Shown here: positions 1 through 12,582 of the stretch, piece by piece | Layout: each line of letters opens with the position of its first letter | Position numbering within the stretch: the first letter of the stretch is position 1 | Origin: Hirundichthys speculiger | Lineage: Eukaryota; Chordata; Actinopteri; Beloniformes; Exocoetidae | Assembly (NCBI GenBank): GCA_018398805.1 | Contig: JAGFBZ010000943.1 | Coordinates: forward strand, 34,381-98,380 | DNA: 64,000 nt | Direction: 5' to 3' | Made by a program: the position numbers and the translations under genes | Notes under the pieces: model-generated | Databases searched by the model: none | What the model saw: the letters and a program-made list of their open reading frames with translations, nothing else | Told to the model about the DNA's origin: nothing

Positions 1-1185
1 TCGGAAGTTTTGTCCACCTGCTTTTTATTGATTTACATCTGCTTTTAAACTGCATTCAGCCCCACATTTTAGCCGAGCGTCTTTTAAATTTTAACATTGA
101 CAAAGGTCTTGGTTCACTGGCTGTTGGATTTTTTAACTGACAGATCACAACGGGTTAGGGTCAACGGCGTTCTGTCTGACGTCCTCTTCTCCTCCACCGG
201 CTCTCCTCAGGGTTGCGTCCTTTCGCCGCTCCTTTTTGTATTATATACAAACGCTTGTCGGAGTTTACATGAGAAGCGTCACATCATTAAGTTCGCCGAT
301 GATTCTGTGATCGTGTCCCTCCTCAGCCATGACGACCCCGTGCCCGGCCCTGTAGTGGAGGACTTCATTCGGTGGTGCAAATCGTCTTTCCTGACCATTA
401 ACGTCGACAAAACCAAGGAAATGACCATTGATTTTAGGAAGTCCCGTGCAACCACCGCTCCCCTGTCTATCAACGGTCTAGCTGTAGAATCAGTCCAGCT
501 GTACAAATACCTCGGGACGCTAATTGATGACAGGTTGTCCTTCGATAACCAGATTGATGCCGTGTGCAAAAAGGCCAATCAGCGCCTGTACTTCCTCCGG
601 AAACTCAGGAATTTTAACATTGACACACGTTTTATGAAAATGTTTTATTCTTGTTTTATTGAATCTGTCTTGACATTTTCTTTTATTTGCTGGTTCGGGC
701 TAATTACTCTTAAAAATCGCAGTAGACTCCAGGGGATTATCAAAGTGTGCAGTAGAATTGTTGGCACCCCCCTGACAGAAATCTCAGCCTTGCATAGAAC
801 CAGGTCCTTGAAGAAGGCAAGACTGGTCTCCTCTGACCCGAGCCACCCCCTGGCATCTGAATTCAGGTTGCTCCCCTCCAGACGGAGATTTCAGATGCCA
901 AAAATAAGAACAAACAGATTTAAAAAATCCTGGGTTCCGGTGGCCATTGGCCTTTTAAATAATGAATAGTTTTTTACCCCCCTTTTAAGACATACTGCAC
1001 TGTGGGCAACTAAGCTAAACTAATTTTATCTCTGTTTCTATTATTTTATTGCTTTTAATTGTCTTGTTCTTACCAGTGTTGTGCATTTTATTGTTGTGGT
1101 TATTGTTATTGTCACTGTCTTGCTGCTAATGCACTGTTAATTGCCCCCTGGGGACAATAAAGTTTTCTTGACTTGACTTGACTTT
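1..1185 (+). mobile_element. Rex1/L2-type LINE, 3' fragment with reverse transcriptase
   Basis: This is the 3' part of a non-LTR retrotransposon. The translated region runs from the window edge to about 969 and shows RT motifs in order: a PQGCVLSPLLF block, the catalytic FADD box (near 293-304), the KTKEM block and a KYLGTLID block. The C-terminal LYFLRKLR region typical of CR1/L2/Rex1 elements follows. The frame changes once near position 105, because the residues encoded by 1-100 continue the RT in a different frame. The 3' UTR ends with a GGGGACAATAAAG signal and a short CTTGA repeat (about 1168-1182), the usual end of these LINEs. The 5' part lies outside the window. The copy is a dead fragment. 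The clade is clear; the choice between Rex1 and L2 is not settled. Confidence 0.85.
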
Positions 1186-1325
1186 ATATTTACGAACGAC
1201 ACTATGCCCTGGTATTTGTCTCAAGTTCACCTGTGAAAGAACAAACATACTAATTAGATTTGCATTTTGAACAATATTTAAATATGTCTTATTTTTAGAG
1301 TAATGTGAAATGATGAGTTTTTCTC

Positions 1326-1370
1326 TATATATATATGTTCTATATATTCTATTATAAATACACATATATG

Positions 1371-1445
<75 letters not shown>

Positions 1446-1446
1446 G
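1326..1446. repeat. Compound (TA)n(TG)n(TA)n microsatellite
   Basis: The stretch has TA repeats, a central run of about 21 TG units and more TA repeats. Translating it gives meaningless alternating residues, so no gene is called. The rest of 1190-2212 shows no coding exon that I can support. Confidence 0.95.
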
Positions 1447-2212
1447 AAGCATAACAAATAACTGGTCTATTTCATACGTCCTTTGTCCTCTAAAGGGCTT
1501 TGACATTGGTTTACCCCTCCAAGGCACTGCCTTGGCACCCCAAGGGTGCCTCACTCACTGCCCAATAAATGGGTACCAGGCACAGAACGCCCTCCTCTCC
1601 CTATATGACCTCAGCATCTACACAACTTGTTTCTGTTTTTATTCAGCCTTGAGTTACTTATGGATCTACCACAACCTCTTGTGGTATCACATTTTGTTCA
1701 CTAGCACAAGATAGCAGTGCTTGCATCCATGATATTTTGGCTCTCGTTTTCTACAGTGGGAGAAAGTGTAGATGCGGCTTCCATCTTCTTAATTTACAGT
1801 CAGTGGGGTAACTCAAAAGCAAAGCCCGTTGGAGCCATATGCACATACTCAGAGAACTGGAGTTTCATCCAGGCAATTACTATGTTCAATCTATTCTTAA
1901 TTCCATTCTGTACATACGAAATTATGTACCTTGGCCAGTCTGAGGTGGGCAAGCTGCTGCCTATCCCCAGACAGAATTACACCTGCCGTGTAGTGATTTA
2001 GGATGTATATTTTGTTCCCCATCTGGTGCTCGTTTGCAGCTATGTGAAACTGGGCTTCAATGATCTAGATCAGGGGGTTGGAGACATAACTCAACATCAC
2101 TGTTCTGTTCCATTCCATGAGCTCATATAATAATAACATACTATAACACTATGTTTAATAACTGACTTGTCATTTCAACTACAGCTTTATGAGAATAAAC
2201 TGTAAACTATAC

Positions 2213-2347
2213 TTCGCCTGTTAGCCACCGGTGGGGTCGAAGAGTACAAAGGTCACTGTGGTGAATGATAAATGAGTTTCCCCTGATCTGGGAGGGGACC
2301 ACAGACACCACAACCTCTGTGTCTCGTTTCTTCCACAAGGAGGTGAG
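2213..2347 (-). pseudogene. Copy B exon: start of a Ulp1/SENP-like protease domain
   Basis: This 135-nt exon has an acceptor before 2347 and a GTATAG donor after 2213. Its translation ends in LRPHRWLTGE, preceded by HHSDLCT. That pattern (short hydrophobic strand, DL, then a WLxxE block) is how the SUMO-protease (C48) catalytic domain begins in SENP/Ulp1 proteins. The catalytic His, Asp and Cys would lie in later exons, which I could not find between here and the LINE at 1-1185. The assignment rests on this N-terminal motif and on the same exon in copy A, so it is provisional. Confidence 0.45.
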
Positions 2348-2536
2348 CTGCTGGTCATAAATGTCAACCAAAGACAACACATATGCTTACACTAACAGTA
2401 AATTTTGCATTTAAAAAAAAAAGTTCCTCTTTGTGTATCATCTTCCATAAAACAGACTTTGTTGGTTCTTCCTGTCAGTAATAATTATTTTTTAATTGCT
2501 GTTGGGAATAATATTGTAAATTATCTTTAATCATAC

Positions 2537-3255
2537 CTGTTGCTTTTGTGCCTGAACACCTCTCTGGGGAATCTCCAAAATCTTGTGACAGGCTTTTTCC
2601 ATCGCTATGACTGTTTCTACGTCATTGCTGACAAGGTGAATTACGAGCGGTGTCCCAGGTGATTGTTGTTGTTTGTTATATTCTTTTATGGTTTGTAAAA
2701 TTGTTTTGCAGCAATGGTTCAATGGAAATTTGAATATCCCTGAACTCAGCGCTGGAATGGCAACAGATCTGAAATGGTTTTGTTCCACTGCTTGGAAGAT
2801 GTTCTGTACTGCACGTTTAAGCTTTTTTTCGGCAGTTGACAACATGGCTGCTGATGGGTTTCGAGTGAGGCGTGGGCCCACTGCATGAATTATATTTTTG
2901 CAGGGCAAGCAGTGGTAACCATTGTGTCACCGGTTTTTAAGGGACCAAATTGAGTGATGTAATGGTCACACTCCTTTTGAATTTCTAGCCCTCCTGCTTC
3001 GGTTAGGGCTCGTGCAAGCCCACCACAATGCTTCAGTTCAGTGTTTGCAGCGTTGACAATAGCATCAACCTGTAAATTGCTGAGGTCAGCCCTCCAAACG
3101 CAGACTTCCAGGTTTTGTGAAAGAGTAATAGAAAGCCTCTTTTCATCAGCTTCTTGTGAGGCAGCTTGTGCTTCCCTTGATGATGTCAGCTCCTGGGGAG
3201 ACTTGGCTGGTGTTTGGAGGGGACCGAGGACCGAAGAGGCGACAGAGGAATCAAC
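2537..3255 (-). pseudogene. Copy B exon: macro domain (ADP-ribose binding)
   Basis: A single exon, with acceptor AATAG before 3255 and donor GTATGA after 2537, encodes a whole macro domain after a Ser/Gln-rich linker. Visible family motifs in order are VDAIVNAANTEL, CGGLARALTEAGG, IIHAVGP and AIPALSSGIFKFP. These are the ADP-ribose-contacting loops of macro domains and are closest in style to the PARP9/PARP14 and MacroD group. The reading frame changes near 2912: compared with copy A, about 7 nt are missing between the MVTTA segment and the PCKNIIHAVGP segment, so the domain cannot be translated through. Whether the domain read or removed ADP-ribose cannot be decided from sequence. Confidence 0.8.
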
Positions 3256-3334
3256 CTATTGACAGTGTCGAAAAAAAAAATCATTAAGTCAAACCATTTA
3301 ATGGTGCTCCCTTTTTCTGCACACGTGCACACAC

Positions 3335-3372
3335 AGACATAAACACACACACACACACACACAAACACACAG
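3335..3372. repeat. (AC)n microsatellite
   Basis: Short AC-rich run in an intron of copy B, just upstream (gene sense) of the macro exon. Confidence 0.8.
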
Positions 3373-6300
3373 ACTGCCTGAGGGAGGGAGGGAAGAGGGA
3401 GATGCCATTTAACTTCACTTTTGTCATGAGTCAAGACGAGCAATAAGATTAACCAGGTTTAATTTTATCAGAATGTCAAGATGGGAAACAGACTGACTAA
3501 AAACAGCTTGGATTGAATTTTAGGACCACCTCAAAACAACTGGGATAATGAGAGTGCAACTTGACTCCAGCAAGACTCTCATGATTTTACTCAGACAGTG
3601 ATAATTTGTCTGTAACAGAGAGACTGAATACAAAGTCATCAGGTCTAAGACCAGCTTTACTCGACTATTGGTCCAAGAAAAAATTATTCCTTACTTTTTC
3701 TTGTGCTTCTCCAGAAACAAACTGAGAATGAGGTTCATTTTTTGTGACATTATTGCAATTATTTCTTATTTGGTCGTGTCACAACTTTTTGTAAGATGTA
3801 TTTCTCATCAAGACAAAATACAGATAAAGGTGATCTAACAAAATTGTTTACATATTAGAATCATTTCATTACCACTTCAAAGTCATTGGTATTTGGTAAC
3901 AATTTGTTTGTGAGTGTCATTGTATCATCAGTGCCTCAGCACTAAGGCACTGCAGTAGGGATTTGTTACTAATATTGGGACGTTCAGAGACATTTTCAGC
4001 CAATCGTGGTCTCTACATGCCAAACTGTGTAATGGGCCAAGCGAAGCAAAGGTGCCATGTGCACATTTTGTATAAATTTGGACTTCACATTCAAATTTAG
4101 AAACAACATCACTTCCTGAAAAAATGACACCCAGATGACTATTGCTGCCTTCTACTTGTTCTACAGGTCCATTGATGCTGTCAGCTTTAGGACAGACGTA
4201 CAGACTCATGGAATAACAAGAATTATTGTATCAAACATGTGACAGTTGACCATAGCTGCTCAAGGTTTGGCCTATCACAACTTCTATGACATGATTAGTA
4301 GAATGTGCAAACTTTTCTACGAAGAACCCGTTTGGAGTCTTCATACTCCTTTAGCAGAGCGGTGTGGGTAAGTGGGTATCGCACCACAAAGTCATCCAAT
4401 CTGGTGAGCCTGCCTGGAAGGAAACGAATATGCTTCAGGTCCCATTGGCTCTTCTCCATGATGCCTTGTTGTCCTCGGTTATGTTCTGAGAAAGGAATAA
4501 CACATTCAGATTTATTAATCATTTAATTTAGATGTCAAATACAATATCATGTATATGACAAATATCCACTTATCCAATTACTTGTCTTTTAATGTTTCTC
4601 AAGGCATTGTATCGCTTTGAGTAGTCCTCATATGGTTGTCCAGTGCCGTGCCGTCCAAGGTCACCTTTGTATTGAAATAATAATTGTGTGTTTTTATTTG
4701 CAGAAAATATATTTCAGTACATTTTTGCAATTCTGAAAGCAGGTTTCTTGCTTAAACAAAGATAACCAACCTAGCATTATCCCGGTCCACAGTCCAGCAT
4801 AGGGAAGCAGGTGCTCCATGAGGCCTTTACAGTAATAAAGGTTGGGCTCCCCATCCTTATCCAATGGAGCTCTGGAAATCACTCCCCTGTAGCGTCTACC
4901 AAAGATGTTGTTTCCTTTGAGTTCCTAAAGGTCATAGTAAAAATGTGATTAGTAAATTTCAAAAAATCTGAAGTCCCCTAGCACAAATACAGACAACCCT
5001 CTGACCTCAGTGAGTAACAGTCTTGCCTCTGGAATGAAAAACAAGAAAAAAAAAAGACTGAACTGTAAGATATTCCTCGTTTGACATATTCATGTATAAC
5101 CTGTCCCATACCCTGAAAACAGATCATTGTCTAGTGTCTCAGTAATAGACACTTTTAGCACCCGTTTCCCGTCAGACCTGTACTAAATGTAAATGCAAGG
5201 CCATGTACTCTTGTCACTGTAACAAAGTTATTTGTTGGATACCTGAATTTTGAGTATTTTTAAAAAATAGTTCATCTTACTTTTGCTGAAGTACTTTTTA
5301 TTTATTTATTTTTATTGTTTTTATTGCATTTTATAGCTATACATTTGAAATCACATCCATTACAGAGTAAAAATAATGTCAAATACACAGGTCATAAGGA
5401 ACTGAAAACTGAACAAGCAAATCAGAAGCTGAAGCAGAGAAGGAGCTGCTGGTGTGTCCAGAGTGGTGACATCATGCTCTCTTTTGACACTCTGGAAAAT
5501 ATATACGTGAAATATGACTTTCACTTGCCAAGTGTCAGGGGTTGTAAGGGGTGTAGTCACAAGTGGGACTAACAATTCGTGAACAATCCAAAAATGCACA
5601 ACAATTAACTAAAATTATGGAGGATGTCATTGTGGGTTAAGGTTAGCATTATTTTACCTGAAAATAGTTTTGTGTCAGTTGTGGCAATTAATGCCTAATT
5701 TCTGCTATAATGACAGTGAAAGCTCAGTTCTTCTGCTTCTGAAGCCAGGCAGTGCCTACATGTACCAATATGTATTTCATGTGAGCTTCAGACATACTAT
5801 GTTGTGCACACACACATGGTGTTGCATCCAACCAGCCAACAGTAATTTCTACATTTACTACACAGCTGGGCCTCTTCCAGCTCCGTTTGAACGTAGTGGG
5901 ACACAGCTCTATAACGCTCTATAATTCTTTCCATCTATGTGTAAATGAACATGTAAATGTTCTGACTGAATTTACCAGAAATGGCATTACCTTTAAGTCC
6001 TCAGCACTAAGGTGGGACTTGGTGATCTCATCCATTTGAAATCCTGAGTTTTTCAGCCATGACTGCAGGTTGTTGAAGTGTTTTTCAACATTAGCTCCAC
6101 TGGATGGACTTGAAAACACAACTGCATCAATTTGAACCATGTCGTCTAGGTCCTCCAAAGAACTTGCAGTTGTGAGGAGACCAAAAATGTGCATGGCCAG
6201 GTGGTAGTGGTTCCGTGCACTGCAGGACGAAAAACATGAATTACTTTCAATATTTTAATGAAATGTAAGGAAATATGCATATGTAACCTGACATTGTTAA

Positions 6301-6769
6301 ACTAGATTATACTATTTGTGTCATAACCCTATGTGTCTTATATGTTAGACATGCAGGTCTGGTGGAAATTTACTGAGTACTACATTTTACAGTCAGCACT
6401 GAGGTAAGGAATCCAAGGGGAACTCTGCCAAGAACGTTCCAATGTTAGTGTGTCATTATGGGGAAGGCCAGTTCCCACCAGTGTTGTTATCAACAGTGCA
6501 CAGATGATATGGTTACCACTGTGTTCTTTGCATAAATTTGGGTATACAATGAAGTCAAGACTTTATGTTGAGACAGTCTGAGAAAGACCACTTCCTGTTT
6601 GGAGTTTCTCCCATAGATATAATGAAGGCAGGTTCATCCCTTCTCATGCGTGCAAGAACTTCTTGTGACACTTCAAACTCTCACTATGACTGGAATCTTA
6701 TCAAATGTATGTTGTTACTTATTGCATGTAGGCTACAAACAATTTGTAGTAATAATAGGTTATGCTTAC

Positions 6770-7912
6770 TACTTTCTGCACATTTCCTTGGCATTTTTCA
6801 TTATGTGGCTCAGGCAGCGGTGGAGGATGGGCACCTCAAAATCCGCCTTTGTTGCTGTTCCACTTGCTATTTTGTAGTAATGGTCAATGGCATCATGCAA
6901 GTTTTTTTTGGCAAATGATAAACATATTGCCTACATTAATACCATTGACCCATCGCACATCACCATGATGGGTGCCCGCATGCCTCTGTGTCCATAGCAC
7001 CTTGCAACATCTGTCTGAAATGCCTCAAGAAAATAGAACACTGAGGCTGTTCTGTGGCAACTGGTAAAGGAGATGAGTTTTTGGTAGGATTTCTAACCAC
7101 AAGTTCATATACATAGAAAAGGGGAGAGCCCTTCTCCTTTTTTTTAATGCTGCCTGTAGCATCTAGGTAGACAATGTCCTCCCGGCATCGCTCCTGGTAG
7201 ATTTCTATGCTTCTGAGAGACCATAATAGAGCACCTTTTGGGTGTAGAAGAACTTTCTGGAGGACCTCATCAGGGCTGTTCTTTTTGTTTTCAATCATTA
7301 TTTGCAGGCTGAGCATATCATTGCTGTGCAGACGACTTTTTTTAAGTAACTCCCAGGATATGTTCTTAAGCACCTGAGGAGTAGGAGCCTCATCCCTGCA
7401 TCCAGACTCCATTACTTTCTCATCTATTTTTTCCAACTTTTCAAGATACATGGCTCTGGGTAATTGTTTCTGTAGCCCTTGGCCTGTTGGGTTTCTCTCT
7501 TCCGCTCGTACAGGTCGTCTTTTCAGTTCAGTTTTATTGTGTATACTCTCCCCACCTTGAAACTCGACTGTTGCCTTCAGGTCCTTCTCATTGTCTACAG
7601 TCACGGTAAGAGTGACTGGACAGTCCTCAAACCTGCAGTAACCCAGACACCAGAATTCCGGGCTTGCTTTTGTGGAGCCTGGAACCCTCAGCCTGTGCCT
7701 CTTAAATGCTATTGAACAATATGGGTGGATGGTCCTCACTCCTTTGGCTATAATGTTTGTCCACTGCAGTCCTTTATACCCTCTGCGTTTTCTTTCTTTT
7801 TTTTTTTTTTTAACACAGCCCACTCTTTGCAGTCAATGAAAAAGTATGATGGATTTTTGGGTAATGTGATCCGGATAAATCCATCATCGTTAGATGTGTT
7901 GCTCCTGGTGTC
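6770..7912 (-). pseudogene. Copy B exon: MULE transposase core
   Basis: The largest exon of copy B. It opens with a Lys/Arg-rich stretch and a segment with several Cys (WCLGYCRFEDCP) that may form a zinc-binding DNA-contact module. A linker follows, then the catalytic core. VYLDATG (first Asp) is followed by a FYVYELVVRNP strand. MVMCDGS (second Asp) is followed by LHRCLSHIMKNAK, which contains the C-x2-H motif diagnostic of Mutator-superfamily DDE enzymes. The third acidic residue is probably the Glu of QGIMEKSQ in a later exon (about 4.45 kb). The frame is lost near 7049, and a TAG at 6931-6933 replaces the Gln of the LMQ segment seen in copy A. No active enzyme can be made from this copy. 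Confidence 0.78.
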
Positions 7913-8134
7913 CTAATGAAAATGCAAAATGTTAGTGCTGTGCCATAAATTATTATTTCCAAATGTTACACAGTACATTAAAAACATGTTATATACAGTT
8001 TGTAATTTGGACTGTAAAAATGTAATTACTTGGTCTACACAAAAACACATGGAATACAATATTTTAAAATAAACTACATAATGTAAGTATACATAGGAAA
8101 TGTCATGCAGATCCCCAAGAGCATAATTATATGA

Positions 8135-8275
8135 GGCTGTCAGTTCTCTGCAGTGGCTGCAGGTTCGACTCCCGCCTGCGGCTCATTTGCTGCGTGTCAT
8201 CCCATTTCTCTCTGCCCCCCTTCCTGTCATATCTTCAGCTATCCTATCCAAATCAAGGCAAAAAGCCTTTATTTG
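8135..8275 (+). mobile_element. tRNA-derived SINE fragment
   Basis: The segment contains a tRNA B-box-like GGTTCGACTCC (about 8162-8172), then a body rich in TCTCTCTGCCCC and an end in AAATCAAGGCAAAAAGCC. A close relative with the same B-box context and body lies at 36,010-36,170, which supports a dispersed SINE family. It lies in an intron of copy B. Confidence 0.6.
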
Positions 8276-8764
8276 ATTTTTAAGGTTTAAGATTTTATTC
8301 ATATGCACAATAATAAAACAATAAAAATAACAATGCAAAGGCAAATAATTGTGCAGGAGAAGAAAAGAAGCTCAATGATGACTGTACTTCTATAATTCAC
8401 ACACAATTCACAATTCATATTATTTTTATCTGGTTATGAATATCTTTTAGGGCCACCATAATGATGGTGATGATGACAGTGGGCATTGTTACTCAAATAA
8501 TTTTATCAACATTTATTTACGGCCAGCCCTGTGTCTTATGAGGGTAGATTATTTCAGGTATTAAAAGCATGTGTGACATACACAAAAGTGTAGTCACATT
8601 TTGTTATATTATATACTTTTCTTTTTCTTTGAATAGCCTTTATGTGCATTGAGAATGAATGGGGATCTATATGCTGGGAATACGCCTATTCCACATTCCG
8701 CCACCAGGTGGCCCCTGCACTTTCAGAGACAGGTTAGATAGGTGCCTACGTGACGTTCTTCTTC

Positions 8765-8835
8765 AGATGAACAAGGAACAGAGAACGACGAACACTGAAA
8801 CTGACTCTGTCTCGTGTTTTCCCTGTTTATTCAGG
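8765..8835 (+). repeat. 71-bp direct repeat, copy 1
   Basis: Positions 8765-8835 and 9611-9681 match over 71 bp with a single mismatch (C against G near base 15). Both begin AGATGAACAAGG and end TTTATTCAGG, and they lie 775 bp apart. They may be the shared end of a retroelement or of a non-autonomous repeat. No coding content lies between them. Confidence 0.8.
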
Positions 8836-9610
8836 TAAATATAACATTAGCACATGAAACACAGTTAATATGAGCACTTTGTACTATAATACAAAACCTG
8901 ACATGGTTTTATGCCAGAAATGTTGTAGTAGTTTGATGTCTGTAGTGGGATCTAGGATTCTACACTGAGTTTCATGGCAGCAGCCATTATGGCCGTCCAC
9001 TACGTGACATGTGGGTTGTTTTCATTGATAGTATTTTTATGTCTTACAAGCTTCTGTTTTGTGTTTAAATGTGTGATTTACTGTTTACATTGAAAGAGTG
9101 CATTCCCGTTTTTTATATACTGTTAATTATCTCCAGTTTTGCCTTGAAATGCATCTAGTTGCCTTTATACATTGTGTTATACTGATACAGTGTTAGCCTG
9201 TTATCACAACAGAAGTAATTAAGTTTGATTTATGATTATTTTGTGATTTGAATGGTTACATGATTGTATAAATAAGTTCATAGTGATGTGATGATTAAAA
9301 ACAATATGGTCATTAGGGATGTGACGATTGAAAACAGAATTGATAAATTCTAGGCAATAACAACATGATTGGTCGAAATCAAAAATTACTACAGTATGCT
9401 GATGCTGTCTAATGAAAACATATGGGAATATGGACATAAATGAAAACAAGAAGAATGTATTGTATTGATGATGAAACTGTGAAGAAAATATGGGTCATTG
9501 TTATTTTGTTAACATGATTATTATTTTTTGAACATGATTAATGATTGAACCTCTTTAAAACAAAGAAAGAAAAGTACAGTGATTTAAGATACATGATTGT
9601 TAATAAATAA

Positions 9611-9681
9611 AGATGAACAAGGAAGAGAGAACGACGAACACTGAAACTGACTCTGTCTCGTGTTTTCCCTGTTTATTCAGG
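9611..9681 (+). repeat. 71-bp direct repeat, copy 2
   Basis: Partner of 8765-8835. The flanks differ, so only this block is shared. Between the copies I see AT-rich sequence without a gene. Confidence 0.8.
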
Positions 9682-10070
9682 CTCTACCTGGCAGAGCAGT
9701 TTTAAATATAATCTGTTTACTAAGCCACACCGGGGCGAGTAACACATGACCTGTAGTCAGTAAAACATATTGTTGTTTATATATACTATGCCTAATAATT
9801 AGAAAGGTACATGTGCAATGCAACAGATGTAAGAATGGTGAATGGCAAACTGACTGCCTCTATATAGCACTTCTGTCAGAACTGCTTTACAATGTATGTG
9901 TCACATTCATCTATTCAAACACGCAGATTCATATGCACACTGGAGGCTACCATGCAATTTGCCAACCTGCTCATCCAGTGCAATTTGAGGTTCAGGGTCT
10001 TACTCAAGAATGCTTTGAGAAACTGTGCAGAGCAGCCAGGGATTAAATCTGGGATTTCAATAACACATGA

Positions 10071-10318
10071 CACACATTGATGACTAACCTGCTCTGGAGA
10101 TTGGCCTACACCTTCTTCTATCTCGCCTTCACTGTCTCGGGCCATGAGGGGCGATGAGGACGGCTCTGGCTGGAGCTTCGAAAGAAAGACAACACACATC
10201 CTGTATATGAGCATTTAAAGTTCAAGGGACAATAAACTATGAAACTTGAATGCACACATTGATGACTAACCTGCTCTAGAGATTGGCGTACACCTTCTTC
10301 TATCTCGCCTTCACTGTC
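10071..10318 (-). repeat. Local 66-bp duplication of a copy B exon and its donor site
   Basis: Positions 10071-10136 and 10253-10318 are near identical (two mismatches). Each carries the end of the 29-codon exon encoding SEGEIEEGV and its donor (CAG|GTTAGT). Only the 10089-10175 copy has a complete acceptor. The second copy directly abuts the L1-like insert that begins near 10,320. Confidence 0.75.
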
Positions 10319-10319
10319 C

Positions 10320-12385
10320 AAATGTTTTTTAGATAGTGTATATGATATGACAGCATTGCTGCATATTTATGTATGCCAAATGTTACTAATATTTGGCAGA
10401 AAAGCCACCATTAAAATGACAGTACTTCCAAAAATTAACCATCTATCTACAATGATTCTAACTCTACCCACCCTCACTTGGGTCTGATCTCTAGACTCAG
10501 TTTATACTAAATTCTATTGGAAAAACTAGACACAAGGAATCAAACTAGCCACCCTTCAGAAACCAAAACCACAAGGAGGACTTGAAGCTCCTCATTTCTA
10601 CCATTACTTCCTGGCAAACCATCTTCAGTACATACTCAAATGGATCCACCCCAATCAATCAGATAGCACATGGTTTGATATAGAATAAACAGTTTTCAAA
10701 GATATCTAGATCTCAGATTTACCATTTCTCAGCCAGTCTATCAAACGCCATCCCTGTTTCAAAGCACCATCAATGGTGGCGGTTCTGACAGCCTGGTGGG
10801 AATTCCATAAAATCTCAAACACAACTGTTACACATTCTTATTTAACTCCAATCTGGAACAATCCTGACTTTCTCAATAAACCACTCAACTTCTACACATG
10901 GACTGATAAAAGTATCACTCACTTCAAATGCATCTTCCATAATAATACACAGGTTTCATTCCACTACCTGGTCCAGAAGTATGGCATCAGGAGCAACCCG
11001 ACCATTCAGGCAAAATATAGCACCACAATCAGTAACTTGGGTCTTCCCTCCTCACCCTCACAGTTAATTAACATTCCCTCCAATAAAAATAAACTCCTAT
11101 CTAAACTATATAGGCTAATATCAAAATCAGACACAGCACTATCTATATCAACAATAAAATGGGAACAAGATGTATCAATCTCTCGTGATGCCAGCTTCTG
11201 GATCCAAATTTGCAGAAACATCTACTTCATGGCAAAAATGTCAACTTTCAACTCATACAATATATGACACTTCACATAACTCACCTCACCTGGCAAAAAT
11301 GTTTAAAATTGGGCTCTCGCCTGAAATCTGTTCACACTGCACTCAAAATAGCCTGGATAACTACATTCATGCCACCTGGTACTGCTCACCCGTTCAACAC
11401 TTCTGGAAAGAAGTCACAAATACACTATCCCTCTTCTTGAGCTGCAACATCTCATTATCCCCTTCACTCTGCCTCAGACATATTATCAATCAACCTCAAA
11501 CAATCAGTAGATTACTGCTCATAGCCTTAACTACCACCATAAAAACTATCCTCATGAACTGGAAATCAAGGAACACCACCCACACTGGAAAACGTACTCA
11601 TCGATTACATTGCAATAGAAACTGTATCCACCTCCTCCCAAAACTCAGCCATAAACCCTGAAACCATCTGGCAATGCCTAATAGATTTCTTACAAATTTA
11701 GTTATTTTATCTTTCTTATTGAATGTTTTTTTCTACTCGTTTGTTTGTTTATTTATTTATTTTTCTGCCTTATTACAGCTATTATTTCTGTCATTACTAG
11801 TATTACTACTATTATTATCATTACTGTTGTTATTACCTTTACCATCATCACTATTGCTGTTATTATTAGTGTTATTATAACTATGACGATTATTTTATTT
11901 ATTTATTTTTGTTGTTTTGCATGTTCACGAACTATGCTCAGTTCAGGGTGGCACTTGCCCAAATTCTTTTATATAAAGAATAGTTCACCTTTTGTCTACT
12001 ATTAGTATTACTACTATTTTTTTCTCTCTATTAATTTCATTATTTTACAGTAGTAAAAAGTATTATGTTTTTTATTGTTGTTTTTGTTATATTAATTGAT
12101 AGATTAATTAATTTATTTATGGATTGATTTTTTTTTGCCCTCCCCCCTTTCCTCCCCTCTACCCTGTCTCTCACATACCCAGCACTCATGCTTACCTACC
12201 CACACACACACACTCACCACACACACTCACACCTGCACACCCATCAAGACCTAACCTGCTGTTATATGTAACACAACTGACCTGTACTTGTGTTATTTAT
12301 GTTGTTCTGTCATACTGTTTTGTTTCTTAATCTATTTTGTGTTGTTCTGTCCCTAGTCTTGCAATAAAAAAAGAGGAAAAGAAAA
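10320..12385 (+). mobile_element. L1/Tx1-like LINE, 3' half, degenerate
   Basis: Translation in several broken frames gives the C-terminal part of an L1-clade ORF2: a MTVLPKINHL segment, GGLEAPHFYHYFLANHLQ and ILKWIHP (the GGL...P...Y..A...W pattern that follows L1 RT domains), then a long C-terminal region open for about 160 codons at 10,773-11,267. Many stops interrupt it. The 3' UTR is T-rich and ends with GCAATAAAAAAAG near 12,360, a polyadenylation signal and A-rich tail. The element lies in an intron of copy B, in antisense orientation. I could not identify a target-site duplication. Confidence 0.7.
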
Positions 12386-12582
12386 TGTAAATAATATTTG
12401 ATATTTTGTATTACCAAAAAAATACCAACCTGCGGTGGTGACAGATCCCCATCTCCAGCCACAAGCTGGGCAGGTTCAGTCACTTTCTGCTAAAGGAAAG
12501 AACAAAACAAATGTATATTATAATCTATAAAAGTCATAAATCAAGCTTTGAATATCTGAAAATTAAATGAATAAGTACACAC

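Noticed and set aside
1126..1554. Minus-strand 142-codon open frame
   Set aside because: Much of it is the translation of a TA/TG microsatellite, giving alternating Ile/Tyr and Thr/His.
1717..2001. Plus-strand 94-codon open frame with hydrophobic segments
   Set aside because: No supporting splice context or family; not conserved next to copy A.
11674..12005. Open frames rich in Leu and Ile downstream of the L1-like fragment
   Set aside because: T-rich low-complexity 3' UTR of the LINE; no start context or family resemblance.
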